A program made the position numbers and the translations under genes. From assembly GCA_963457665.1 (NCBI GenBank), contig OY735212.1, positions 7,547,850 through 7,611,849 of the forward strand: a stretch of 64,000 bases of DNA, written 5' to 3'. Below the pieces are notes generated by a model that did not search any database, had not been told where the DNA came from, and saw nothing but the letters and a program-made list of their open reading frames with translations. The number at the start of each line of letters is the position of its first letter. Within the stretch, counting starts at the first letter, position 1. The DNA comes from Thysanoteuthis rhombus (taxonomy: Eukaryota > Mollusca > Cephalopoda > Oegopsida > Thysanoteuthidae). Positions 35,154-46,960 of this stretch are shown piece by piece.

Positions 35154-35425
35154 TGATTATGAATTACATCATATTGTATTGAAATTCTTATTTGAAGTGA
35201 TTCCCATTCCTTACATGTTTAATATATCACTTGGCCTAGACAACATAAGCAGGATTAACAATTAGAGAAAATCGGGCTGCAGCAGGAATTTTCTTCAATT
35301 ATTCATATTGTCTAGGCTAAATGATATATTGATCATATAATGACGGGGAATCATTTCAGATAAGAGTTTTTATATAACATAAAGCAATTCATAATCATTT
35401 TTTTGGATCATGTACCCATTTCATA
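35154..35425. mobile_element. Palindromic element, copy P5, tRNA core deleted
   Basis: The left arm (35154-35300: GATTATGAATTACATC...AAAATCGGGCTGCAGCAGG) and right arm (35301-35425: TTTTCTTCAATTATTC...AAGCAATTCATAATCAT) are inverted copies of each other, and almost nothing lies between them. (TA)n starts at 35427. It shows that the arms alone define the family. Confidence 0.8.
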
Positions 35426-35961
35426 ATATATATATATATATATATATAAGCGCTTGGTTTGAAAACACAATGAGCACCATTTTAAACTTTTAAAAAAGGT
35501 TGTTTATCTAAATTAAAAATAAAATTCTGAATTTTTGATTTATTTCTATCGTATTACAACTTCATAATAAATATCCAGTCTACAATATATATACATATAT
35601 GTATATATATATATATATATGCTTATGTATATGTGTAATATGAGTGTATCAATAGTTTTGTAGTATCAGTAGATAAAATCTGTTGATATTCCAAAATTCT
35701 ATGAAATGATCATGATTATAACATCAAATTGTTCACATATCAACATGCATTGACATCAATATCAAACAGTACAGTGCAATTAAACAAAGTTCTTCATTGA
35801 GTCAGTTCAATAATATGATTAAAAAACAGAGGATCGAGAGTATTGAAATTCTTCCTCTGATCTAGAAGAAAATTCTCTCACACAACAATATCACACAATA
35901 ACCCTTTCATACTCGTAGAAGTACACAGATTAAAATACGCATATGTAATAGTGTGCGTGTG

Positions 35962-36880
35962 TACAGTGTCAGTCAGGATTATTTGCACCCTGGAATCTCC
36001 TGGATAACCTATACAATATTTTCAGGAATAAATAGAAATCCAAGAAAACATTATGATCAGAAAATTCAAATAAGGTTCCCAAAGAGATTCAAATAATCAT
36101 TTTTTTTTCATTTAATATATAGCCATTTTAAAGAGGAAATTGAAAATATGATCTAAACAGTAGAATTAATACCCATTCTATATTTCATGTTGTAATAATA
36201 ATTTCCTCCAAATCTTTCTTGTGGTCAGCTTCTCACAATAGTTAGCTGGCAGTTTCTCTTTCTCTTTTTTCAAAAAACAATTTCTCTTGAATGTTTGCAG
36301 CATTTTTGCAATGTACGGTACACATTGAAAACATGACTACATGAATCCAAATTTCTACTTTCTCCAAAGATTTTCAATGGGATAAGGATTAGTACTCATT
36401 GCTGGCCAGATTAAAACAGTTCATTTTTCCTTTTTCAACCATTCTTGCTTTTGAATATGTGATTTAGTTTTTTTTGTCATGCTAGAGCACTTATGATCTT
36501 TGATCCAAACTTAGTTTTCTTAGACTGGGTAGCATATTTTGCTCAAAATTTCCTGGGTAATCCTTTGATTTCTTAATTCTTTTGATATGACCAAGGCCCC
36601 CAGTGCCAGAGGCAGCAACACAGCCCCACAAAATTATTGATCCTCCACCATGCCTAACTTTGGGTTGGGTGTTCTTCTCTTCTTAAGCTTCATTTCACCG
36701 ACGATAAGCAAATCGCTGATGTGCATTGCCAAGAAGGTCTATTTTGTTCACAGAATATTTGCCCAGAAGGATTTTTGTTTGTCCAGGTACTCTTTGGCAA
36801 AGATCAGTCATTCCTTCTAAGTAGGTTTTTTTTTTTTTTTAACAATATGGTCTTCTTGGCTTTCGCTTAAAAGGAAAAGG
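35962..36880 (-). pseudogene. Tc1/mariner transposase remnant
   Basis: Read on the minus strand, translation in shifting frames gives RRKPRRP, then YLDKQKSFW, then HGGGSIILWGCVAASGTGGL, then NMLPSLRKLSLDQ, then VLQHDKKN. This is the order of the Tc1-family DDE transposase: helix-turn-helix end, GGGS-WGC block, and the QQDN region with the Asp kept but the following PKHT lost. Stops and frameshifts are frequent. At the 3' side TACAGTGTCAGTCAGG (from about 35961) looks like a terminal repeat starting after a TA target site. The matching 5' end was not found. Confidence 0.8.
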
Positions 36881-36932
36881 ACACCTTACCCAAATGAATG
36901 CTTCAGATGTAATATTCCTAGTTAAGAAAATA

Positions 36933-37014
36933 CTATCTCTGTCCCATAAAAATGGTTACATTAATTGTGTGAAATGTTGATGCAATTGTAACAACTATTA
37001 TGGGACAGAAGTAG
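36933..37014. mobile_element. 82-bp Stowaway-like MITE or hairpin
   Basis: CTATCTCTGTCCCATAA...GTTAC (27 bp) at the left is mirrored by GTAAC...TTATGGGACAGAAGTAG at the right. The ends resemble Stowaway-type Tc1/mariner MITEs (CTCCCTC-GTCCCA). TA dinucleotides occur at both borders, but the exact ends are uncertain. Confidence 0.6.
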
Positions 37015-37404
37015 CACTCAGTTTGATTGATTTTAAATTATCTACACATTAGCTGAGAATTCAAAGCAGTGTATATAGCCGAAACTGAAATCATCATATG
37101 TTGGAGTATTCAATTTCTAAATAAAAAGTTCACTCTAGTTGAAAAATAGGATGGAAATAGAATTCAAAATTTTTGGAGCCATTTGTTTAGATAGCATTCA
37201 GGGAATTGCCCAAGAAGTTCTGTCAATTCTAAAAATCCAGTTATATTAAATGATTTTTGTAGTAAAAAGAAGTAAAAATGTTGAATTCAATACATTTTAA
37301 AATTATGATAAAGATGAGAATTTCAACTCAGTGAAGTTGAGAATTAGGATTTCTAAGGGTCTTTATTTTCTAATAAAGGGTTATTCAAAATCTTTATAAA
37401 CATT

Positions 37405-37645
37405 GGTCCACCTATTGCATTTCTACAGATATTATTCAATAACAGGGACACATTGTATACCTACATAAATAGCATAAATGATAATTGATTTTGGGGGTTG
37501 TTTCTCATCAATTCAGAGATAGCTCATGTCTATCTATTGGGAATTTCCTTTCTCTAACAAGCATCACTAAATGTTGGAAGGTCATCATCGAGAAGCAAAA
37601 GCTCCATCAACCCTCAAATCTCTAGCTACGTCATTGAGACTTAAA
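37405..37645 (+). repeat. Rep-E, copy 2
   Basis: AGCATAAATGATAATTGATT, AGCTCATGTCTATC, CACTAAATGTTGGAAGG and CTCAAATCTCTAGCTACGTC match 27475-27790. Confidence 0.65.
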
Positions 37646-37649
37646 TGAA

Positions 37650-38129
37650 TTTGTTGTGTTCGTGAAAAAGTAGGCCACAAGGTTTATGGAGAGCTCAAGA
37701 ATAATGTCATGCCTCAATGTTCTGTCCCGATGAATTCATCAGATTGTTGGGTCCCTCCTGATTGGATTGGCTCATTACCTTAATGGAAGCAATCATTTTC
37801 TTTTTCCCAAAATCAAACTCATCTCAGTAAGAACATAAAAATTCAATTAAAAACTATTTAAACAATTGGACAATATTGGTGATTGCAATTTGATCTGTGG
37901 CCAGGTTGATGAAACATGCCTTGATCAATATGCAATATCTAATTATGCTTTGTACATAAAATGTCTGCTTATGGTGTGGGATAATTTGTAACCCTGTAGG
38001 CACTTTTTATTAGAAGTATGAAGTAAAATATTATATTGTCATAGAACCTTTTGATAGGCATTAGTCATATCCAGTCATGATAATTTCTAATTTTAAGCAA
38101 GGTGGTTGACCATGATTAGGAGCCCATGT
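37650..38129. other. No gene recognised
   Basis: No supported feature. Confidence 0.5.
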
Positions 38130-38225
38130 CAGATCTATATTTTAAGGACCAGACAAAATTTCAGATTTATAATTTGAAGACCTGACAAAATTGCAGATTT
38201 ATTATTTACAGACCAGACAAAATTG
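38130..38225. repeat. 32-bp tandem repeat, three units
   Basis: Units start CAGAT at 38130, 38162 and 38194. Each contains TTT-AA or TTTACA, a GAC--GACAAAATT end and a CAGAT(T/C)TAT start. Confidence 0.85.
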
Positions 38226-38854
38226 CCCCAGAGAAATTAATTTTTCAATTAGAATTCTGTTGTAGTTTGTTTGCTAAACATATTTTTGAACTGATTTTCA
38301 TGATAAGTAGCTATTTTGGATGATTTTGTAGAAATCCTTGTATATTTTTGAGATGATTTTACAATATTTCAGTCCTCTATTAATCAGGTCTGCAAACTGC
38401 ACACCGGATCATGTAAAAAGATTAGCCACAAATCTTTTTTTAAAGAATTTCTCATGAAGTTTTGCAAAAATCTTACTTCTTGCTTCTGGCCCAAACTATT
38501 AAACTTATAATTCTGATTTAAAAGTGAAATAAGAAACTGCAATATTTCTAATATTTTAATCCAATGGCACATAGTTCATTAAGCCAGCAAACCTGTTTGC
38601 CTTATTACACTTTGACTCTTCACATTGTTAGCCTTTTTCTTTGACTGAGTAGTCTTCCCTTCAATATTTTGCCTTTTTATTCTTCTTCATTATATCTCTC
38701 ACTCATCTATTCCTCTCAGTTTGCTTCATATCTGTTTCTATAAGAAGCAGCAAAAAGCAAGTCTTATAGGCCTGATACGTGTCAATCTGAATAAGAAACC
38801 ATAAATTGGTACAGCCAAGCCTCAAAAATGTATTGACAAAATAAAAGCAAGCTA

Positions 38855-39290
38855 GTCTGCTTAGTCACTCGATAGAAACTGTCATGTGACCAACGTCTTT
38901 TGGCAGCAGGTTGTGTAAAAAAAGATTGTAAAAAGGGGTGATCAATGAATTATTTAATTCTTTTGTCTTTTGCAAGGCAGGGATTGCTAAAATCATCTGA
39001 AGTTTTAAAAAAATACAAGTGTGAATGCTACAGGCACAAACAAAGTGACCAATTTAGTGAAATTTGCATGGTAAAGTGAACCCCCCACCCACACACACTG
39101 AAAGCTTATTTGGAAGGGTTTTTAAAAAAAAAACAAATACTGTATATTCTAGACATGATCAGAATTAGATGTCTAAATTTTCAACCCTCCAGCTTCATAG
39201 TACATACATACATAGCCAGGCAGACAGAATCACCTAAAAATTGAAGAAACCTATGCTGACAGTTGTGGTTGATGCTTTCTAATGACTTGG
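38855..39290 (-). repeat. Rep-A, copy 7 (nearly full length)
   Basis: Reversed. From AGTCACTCGATAGAAACTG through GGGGTGATCAATGAA and GACCAATTTAG to GAAGAAACCTATGCTGACAG. Confidence 0.8.
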
Positions 39291-39294
39291 GAGC

Positions 39295-41417
39295 CTGCTG
39301 TGAAATAATAGAAGAAACTAGTTTTGGAGAATTCTTGCTCGTATAGTGACTATAGTCTCGAGAGCTCCATAACTGTTGCCTTTTGTCTGACTAACATACA
39401 CTTTGGAAATATCTCCTAAGAAATCTTAATTTAATTTTCTTAATTTCCTCATTCGTTCTTTTATTCATATCTTCATTTTTCTTGGCCCAGATCTCCAATT
39501 AGGTTCATACTTGGAAAAAACATAATTTCAAAATCTTTATTTGTATTTTCCAACAATTCCTAATTTTTTATTTTTATTTTTTATTTGTCATATCTGCATC
39601 TTCATGTTTTTTCAATGCATCCTTACACATCTCCATAATTGGGTCTGTAGGTTGATCAATCACTCCCCAATATATTCAAAATCGATTTTTGGCACATTCT
39701 TGGTACATGGTAGAAAGTATTTTTTTAGTACTGTATCTTCACCAAACCCAAATTAGAGACTAAAACCAAATACGGTATTCTCCACCCGTCTTATGTTTTA
39801 GTTAGTGGATCAATTTGATATAGGATTGCCAAAAAGTTCTCAGATGATGTCATAGAAATTTGAAGAACCAAAGGATCTGAGCAGAGATTTCTTCTCTCCA
39901 AAGTTAGTTTTTTACCTGACCTCAATTGGTACTCTAAAAATACTATTAGTACTGGCAACCTCTGATATGAGGCTGTCCCTAATATCAAAGATGCAATTAT
40001 TATATTGTCACAGGTGTCTCCGATATAGCACTGTTTGCAATGTATAAATATTGTGCCGATCAAAAATATATTTATCATATTGATTCAGATATCCACGGAT
40101 ACCACGGGGTTCATTATAGGGCAATTCTCTCTCTCTCTATATATATATATACATATATATATATTAAATGTGAATCTTCTCAGCCTGTCACATGCATTGT
40201 AGAGATGGCATGTAGAATGTGGACATGTCATTGGACTAATGTCCTTGTCCATCTTTCAATTTTTCATGAACGTTTTTGACGTTATTTTCTTATTCACTTT
40301 CTTTTGCATTTTGTCTTTCTCTTTTACTTTTTCATTCTTCTCAAGCACTGTTTCTTATTTCTCTTTTGTTCCTTTCTTGATTCTTCCTTCTTTCAATTTT
40401 CATTCTCTTCCAACTCATTCTTTCTTCTCTCATGTGTTGGAGAAATTTGACTGATTACTTTTCAAGTCGTCTCCTTTGGAATTTATAATTATGGCATTGT
40501 TCAGCATTTTTTTCTTTTTTTCTCATCAGATACTCATCAGATAACAAAACTGTCACCAAATTTCTGTAGTTAGTCGGTGGGTCTGGAATGTGGACTCATC
40601 ATTGTACTAATATCCTTTTGTTAATTATTCTGTTCATTCTTTTTTCTCGTTTTTTCCTTCATTCTGTTTTTATAATTTACAAAGTCTTCCATTTATGTTT
40701 TTCAGAGGCTTTGATTCAGTTTAGTATCCTTAGTTATTGCATTCCAAATCCTGAATTACCTCCCTTATATTTTCATGACCAATGAATTACGAGTTGTAAT
40801 GATATAATTCAGCTTTTGTGACCAATAAGACTTTATTTGTAAAATAAAGAAAAAATGATAAAAAAGGTCAGACAAACACCCTTTGGATATGGAAAGTTTT
40901 GCATCAGAAATAAAATGAATAATGCAAAATAATTCATTAAGCAAAAAAATATATGTGAAGTAATTCAAGGTTTTAAATGCAATATTTTGAAAAGGATACT
41001 AAACTGAACGAAAGCTTTTTCAGTTATTCCTTTACGTTCACACTTCTTGTCTTTTTTTCTATCTTTCTCTGCATCTTTTTCTCAGAAAAAAAAATGTACT
41101 AATTGACACTCAGCCAATTCTTTTTTAATTGCATTACAGACATGTGTCAGTCACATTAATCAAATAACATCTCACATTTTTTCTCTCAACTTGCAAAAAA
41201 ACTGGCTTTTAAAGGTTTGCTAATTTGAATTAACTTCAAAATAACAATAAAATAGGGACGCCAACGCTAAGAGCAAAAAATACAGAAAATAAACCCAACC
41301 ATGTCTGTCAACTATAATAAAATTAATTTGTGAAAAAGAATTAAAAACAAAAGAAATTTGCTAAAATTTTATCAACAAAATAAATCAACTGTAACAAATG
41401 CCTCAGGTTGAAAGACT
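39295..41417. other. No gene recognised; short TA tract at 40137-40164
   Basis: The minus frame at 39791-40078 (95 codons) and plus frames at 40239-40785 are T-rich or unrecognised. Confidence 0.4.
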
Positions 41418-41518
41418 CTTTTTCACTAAATTGACCAATCAGTGAGAGGCTGCTAAATTTCAAAGTACGTTCCGCAGTTTAGTGAGCACCAGTGGAACAA
41501 ATTGAATTGCCTTTGGAT
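41418..41518 (+). repeat. 101-bp repeat, copy 2
   Basis: No difference from 34295-34395 over 101 bp. The sequences outside are unrelated (left ...GACT, right CAAATC), so the similarity stops sharply. Confidence 0.95.
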
Positions 41519-41819
41519 CAAATCATTAAAAATTGCTTTGGAATCCAAGTTGCAAACCACAGAATTATAACCATTGCACAATAAAAGTCTGACAAAATTT
41601 TGAATTGTTTTACGTTAAGTATCTAAATAAGAAAATAAGAATCCAAAGGAAAAATTGCTGGTCTGGAGAAAATATTTCTTGAAACGCAAAGAGGAGAGAA
41701 AATTTGATGAATTTAAGCACTGAAAACACTATTAAATCTAAAAACATAGAAAAATGAATTTGAATACTCAGGAGAGAAAAGAACAGTTGCCATGTTTATT
41801 AGGCTATATTTTGTGACTT

Positions 41820-42167
41820 GGGTCTAAATATTGCTACTATAGTCATCATAAATTTTCTAGTGTTTCTGGCTGACTGGCTATGTAGATGTCATATGTACAG
41901 CCACACAAATGGAGCTTGAGGGCTAAAAATCTAAATATTTACTCTTTACTATGTCTAGAAAAAAATGCTTTTTATTTTTTTTGAAAATGGCTGCTTTCAC
42001 TCTTATTTTATTGAAAATTCACACTTTTTAGAGATCCAACAAAAAGAGGTAATTTATTCATTGATCATCCCTTTTTTCTTATTTTTCAATAGATTGCCCC
42101 CCAACATGGCATGCTGCAAAAAGATATTGGTGCCATGATGGCTTCTATTGAGTGACTGATTGGAACT
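41820..42167 (+). repeat. Rep-A, copy 8
   Basis: CTGGCTGACTGGCTATGTAG, AAATGGAGCTTGAGGGC, CATTGATCATCCC, CATGGCATGCTGC and CTATTGAGTGACTG. It ends next to the LINE fragment. Confidence 0.8.
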
Positions 42168-42775
42168 GCTCTGCCAAAGGTTCGCCATCCTAGGGTGATT
42201 CTTTGTTTGATTTCTCCTTCTTTTGTGGGTTTCATTGTGATTTGTTGTCCTAGGCTATTGTAGTGGTTTACTTTCCCAAGTTTTGCATCTTTGATTTTGA
42301 CAGTTACGTCCTTATTCTCAAGGTGATAGTTGCACATGATTTTTGTTTTACTGAAGTTCATGTGTAGGCCGACTTTTTTGCTTTTTTTGTTTAGTTCATT
42401 TAGTATTAGTAGGAGATCATGTTGGTTCTATGCAAAAAGGACCATGTCATCTGCAAATCTGAAGTTGCCAGATATTTGCCGTCTATTTTGTTTCTTTTAT
42501 TTTCCCAGGCTAGGTTTGGGAACATCATCTCAAGGCAGGCTGTAAAGAGTTTGGCTGAGCTGGTATCACCTTGCCTTACTCCTTTTTGGAGTTGGAAGGG
42601 TTCAGAGTCTTTATGTAGCTTGATGATGGAGTTTCTGTGATTGTATATATGTTGCAGTACTTTGACAAATACAGGGTCTACACCTTGTAGAGTGATGGCC
42701 TTCACGACCATGGGAATTTCTACAGAGCTGAATGCCTTCTTGAAGTAGTACTCCCTTATACTCATTTAAAAATGT
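42168..42775 (-). pseudogene. RTE-type LINE reverse transcriptase fragment
   Basis: The minus strand encodes KKAFSSVEIP, then GVDPVFVKVL, IYNHRNS-IIKLH, LQKGVRQGD (RT block 4) and KLFTACLEM, then a short gap where the YADD box is lost (TWSFLHRTN remains). In the next frame MNFSKTKIMCN, NHYNSLGQQI and KQRITLGWRTFG follow. This is the palm-to-thumb order of RTE-clade endonuclease-reverse transcriptases. It lacks the 5' endonuclease and the 3' end, and the frames are shifted. The plus-strand frames here are shadows. Confidence 0.85.
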
Positions 42776-43491
42776 TTTATTGATTTTAGGAAAAAAGCTT
42801 TTTTTGACCTTTTGGGGCCTCATTTGGATGGGTTTATATTAACATCTAGATTATCCAGAATCTAGATATTTCTAGATGTTGATTTCTCACTATATTAGAT
42901 TTCTCCTCATCCGGAAAAAAGCCAATGATGTCATAAATAGAGTTGGTTCTGACTATAAATATTCTTCGATTGAATTTTTTTAAGATGACAAGTTAAATTT
43001 CATCCTCCCCCATATCTTGTATTCCTTGCTTTCCATTTAATTCTAATTCCATGATTTTTTCTCCTCCTCACTTTGTTCATCATTATTATTCCCTCCATGA
43101 AAAATGGTCAACTCTGTTCTTTCAGTTCAAACATTTTCAGGCTAGCTAACGAGGAAAAAAATCTAAAAGAATCAATGGAATTTGAAAGAAAAATAAATCC
43201 AGGCTGATATTTACCATGAATGATATTTTGACATCTAAAACTTAATGAGCTTTGAATGTTTCAAACTATCCGAGAAAATTATTTCAGTCACTTAAATTCA
43301 CTTTGTCACTTCCGATACGTCTTCCTCTCTTTCTAAACCCTAACTCATCCATTACTTAGTCTCACAGATAAGTGCCTTTTCATCGGAAAATTATAGCAAG
43401 GATATGTCAACTCTATCAGTGAACATTTTTTTGATACTACGCCTATATTCATTTCCCACAAGTATCTTTATTGAATAGCTATTCTAATTTT
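42776..43491. other. No gene recognised
   Basis: A small inverted repeat AACATCTAGA/TCTAGATGTT lies at about 42840-42880. Confidence 0.4.
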
Positions 43492-43948
43492 GTCAGAAAC
43501 TGTCAAACTAAACTGTTGATATAGTCAAAATGGATTTCTTCAATTTTTAAGTGAGACCCGCAGGCTCGCTATGTGTGTGTCATGTGTATAGGCCTCAACA
43601 ATGCAGTTAGGGGGATGAAATTTCAACATTTACTTCCTATTATGTTTAGAAAAAAACTCTTTTTAGTTTTTGGGGAATTCACCCAAAACTGTTTTTTTGG
43701 GGGGGAGGGGGTCTTTTATAATGCAAGTTTAAGCTAAATTGGTCCCTTATTCTGTGTCCTGCAGTGTTCAAGCTCAGCTTTTTAAAAAATATTCAGACTT
43801 TTCAGTGAGCCAAAAAAAGGTGAGACGAGTAACTGATTCAATGATCACAACCTTTTCAATTTCTTGATTGATCACCCCAACACGTTATGCTACCAAAAGA
43901 TGTTTGTCCCAAGATGGTTTCTATTGAGTGACTAACCAGATCTGTACA
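43492..43948 (+). repeat. Rep-A, copy 9 (full length)
   Basis: From AGAAACTGTCAAACTAAACT to GAGTGACTAACCAGATCTGT, with every consensus block in order. Confidence 0.85.
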
Positions 43949-43949
43949 T

Positions 43950-44960
43950 TATTTTTGTTAAAATCTCTTGCAAGCTATTTCTCCATTATGCCCTCCAATC
44001 CCTGCACTCTCTGAATGTAGAGCTTTCTTATGAAATCTTTTCGCAAGCTGAAATGACGTAAGGTGAAGAAGCAATTACCATAAATTTATAAAGGAAAAAT
44101 CTTTGGAGTGTTCTCAGATTAAAAAAACCGTGATGATGGTATGTTAGTTTGAGTTATTGAAGGCTTGGCTGATGGGAGGTTCAGGAGACTTTGGCATAGG
44201 AAAAAGATGAGATTTGTTCCAACATAATAGAATTTATTGAATTGAAGAATAGAGCTAAATCATTTCCTAAACATGATTAATCACTGCTACCCGGTTTAAT
44301 AACTGTTGCTAAGTTTAGGTTATTCATATTTTCTGACATTTATTATGTGTCTATCTTTGTGTCTATCTATCAGGACTTCGCCCAGCCCAAACCATTCATA
44401 GTAGAAACTGTAAATATTCCCCCCCCCCCTTACACACTCAGTGAGTTGGGAAAATGTATAATTTTTTTTTAATTCCTCCCCTAAATAAGTTTCTATTGTG
44501 GGGTTGAATTTACAATGAAGTTTATGACGTAATCCTTCAGCTTTTATCCATGTTTTTGAGAAGAATCATAAATTTTTGGTTCAAACCATACTGATCAACA
44601 TAACTTAATTTTACCAGTACTGCCAAATTGGAGAACGAGGTAAAAAAAAAAAACAGTATACGTGGATGGAGGCAATTCATAATTTCCCTGAGAATGCCAG
44701 TTTCAATTTTTGTACAACAATAAATTGTTTTGATTTTCTAGTTTGCTTTTTGTTGGTCTTTCCACAGATTTGACCTTGTATGGATTTTCGTGATTTGAAA
44801 TGTTGGGTCACGATCTCTATCAATGTCATTATGCATATAGCCTCACTGCACTCTCCTTATTGCTCAATTTTGAGGGACAGAAACACGCTTTTATAGAGAC
44901 GGAGGGATGCGGAATGAGGGGGAAAGGAAGGAAAAAAGTTTGAAGAGAATTGATGTTCTG
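43950..44960. other. No gene recognised
   Basis: AT-rich, no shared repeats seen. Confidence 0.45.
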
Positions 44961-44961
44961 T

Positions 44962-45938
44962 ATTAGAAACCATCAATCAAAACTGTCAACATGGGTTTCT
45001 TCAGTTCTTGAGTGATTCTATATGCCTGGCTATGTATGTATGTGTCACATGCACAGACCGCACCAATGGAGCTACAGAGCTGAAAATTTTAACATCTTGT
45101 ACAACAAACATGTTAGAAATAGATGCACAACGATCAAAATCAAAAACGTTGAGCTGGAGTAAGTAAACCACTACAACTGAATCTCTATAAAATCCTCAAA
45201 AGAAGAAGAAATCAAGTGAAGAATCACTCAATGACCACAGGCCTTCAATAGGGCAAGCTAAACCTTCAAGAATAAGAAAATCCTATTAGTCCTAAGAAGA
45301 ACAGTATACAACCAATGGATCCTCACAATAGTTACTTATGGAACTGAAACATAAGAGGATCAAGCTCAACCTCACATGGAGAGACCATAAGACAACACTA
45401 TTTGAATGAAAAAATAGCAGTCCAAGACATCCTAGATATTGTTAAAAAACTCCAATGGCAATGGGCTAGTCACGTTGCAAGAATGGCAGATAACTGATGG
45501 ACATCACAAGTCACAACATGGATCCTTAGAGATCAAAGAGGTAGTAAGCCGAACTGGACAGGTTCAGAACATATTGGATCCACAATGCCCACAATAGAAA
45601 GGTGTGGCAAATCCTGAGGAGGGTCTATGTCCAACAACAGATGATGATGCTGATGATGTCAACAAAAAAGACGTTCCTTGCAGGGTTTTCATTTTACGAT
45701 GTAAGTTTATGCCATATTGGTCCCTTAGTTTACGTCTATCAATGTTCATCCTTGTTTTTGAAAATTCCGACTTTTTAGTAATCCAACAAAAGGCAAGAGA
45801 TGTAAGTTGTCCAGTGATCACTGCTTTTCCCAATTCTTTAAATTGATCTCCTCCGACAAGTCATACTGCCAAAATACGTTGATCATGTAACAGTTTCTAT
45901 TGAGTGACTAACCAGACCTGTTAATTCTTTCTTTTTCC
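44962..45938 (+). repeat. Rep-A, copy 10, split by a LINE insertion
   Basis: The 5' part (44962-45108) ends in GCTGAAAATTTTAACATC. The 3' part resumes near 45665 (ATTTTACGATGTAAGTTTATG...) and runs to GACTAACCAGACCTGTTA. The 555 bp between them are LINE sequence. Confidence 0.85.
45108..45662 (+). mobile_element. RTE-type LINE 3' end nested in Rep-A
   Basis: The plus strand reads KLQWQWASHVARMADN, then TSQVTTWI-RDQRGSKPNWT, then a stop. The 3' end is GATGATGATGCTGATGATG. This is the C-terminal tail and 3' end of the same RTE family as 42168-42775. It is 5'-truncated, as usual for LINE insertions. Confidence 0.8.
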
Positions 45939-46317
45939 AGGATCCCTTTGTATAATTTCACTTTCAGTAAGGAGGGATTGATCTGCTAACATGTCAACCA
46001 ACGCATAAAATCAATAATGACCGAAGAATGTTCTTCCTTCTTTTCTTAGAATCCATGTGAATCCTTGCCCTCATCTTGCTACTGGCCAGTATTGAACATC
46101 ACGTGGAAGAAAAAAAAAGAAGAGGTTCACCCTATAATGTCAGAGATCATTAGTCCATCTCAGTGGGCATTAGATAACATAACATTATAATTTGCAAAGG
46201 TGCTAAGGTTACTGGTTCCTGAAATTCTGACTTAATATGAAGATCAGCATGGACTCGGGTTTCGGCTTGCTATCCCATCCATTTCTTATGTTGGCAAACG
46301 TTCAACTATTTTGGACA

Positions 46318-46645
46318 TTTCATCATCAGCAGTAGTAGCAGCAGCTTTTTATTGTCTACGTTGGATGAAGACCTCCCCAAAGTTTTGCCAGATCTCTTTG
46401 TTGTGGAGCCAATATTTTCCGAACTAGTCTAAATCACCATGCCATCCTAATTTTTACCAGCCACATTTTCACAATTTCAGTTGTCTGACATTCTAGCCAG
46501 CCCATCACTATTTAAATTTCCAAATGGATTTTATATATATCTTCCCCTGTGATGTTGAGCATGATTCTTTTTTGTGCTTGTAGCATGGTTCTTAGTTTTA
46601 GAACCAGTCTTTTGGTTAGGTTCCATATTCCAGCCCAATTTTAAA
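46318..46645 (-). mobile_element. RTE-type LINE 3' end
   Basis: On the plus strand the reversed landmarks are CATCATCAG...GCAG (tail), GATGAAGACCTCCCCAAAG, TTGCCAGATCTCTTTG, CATGCCATCC, TTCTAGCCAGCCCATCA and CATGGTTCTTAGTTT. They align with 60395-60810. Confidence 0.75.
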
Positions 46646-46849
46646 AGATTTTATAAGTAAGCTGAGTTTCATTTATTTTCAAAGCTGTCTGGAATTTTTG
46701 TACAAAATTATCAACAGGCACATTTACAAATTAAACTCAATGCATTATGTATTTAAATTCACATCTCAAAACTATACCATAAAAATTAGAAAGCACATAG
46801 CCAGCACATATCTTTGACAACGCTATCGTCAGTAAATGAAATTGCCTCA

Positions 46850-46960
46850 AAATTTAATCACTTCTTACATAGTCTATTGGCCATGATTCCACAAGATTTA
46901 AAAAAAAACTACTGAGAACCTTTGGAGATATTGTGTTGACAGATAGATGGAGAGATAAAA
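46850..46960 (-). repeat. Rep-I fragment, copy 2
   Basis: The complement of ATCTCCAAAGGTTCTCAGTAG, CATGGCCAATAGACTA and GTGATTAAA matches 15790-15890. Confidence 0.6.

Noticed and set aside
40528-40560. Minus-strand CTGATGAG words as hammerhead cores
   Set aside because: No stem II, no GAAA at the right distance and no stem I.
42330-42640. Plus-strand frames opposite the reverse transcriptase
   Set aside because: They are shadows of the minus-strand RTE coding sequence.
45564-45846. Overlapping plus and minus frames at 45.6-45.8 kb
   Set aside because: They span the junction between the LINE tail and Rep-A and cannot be one gene.
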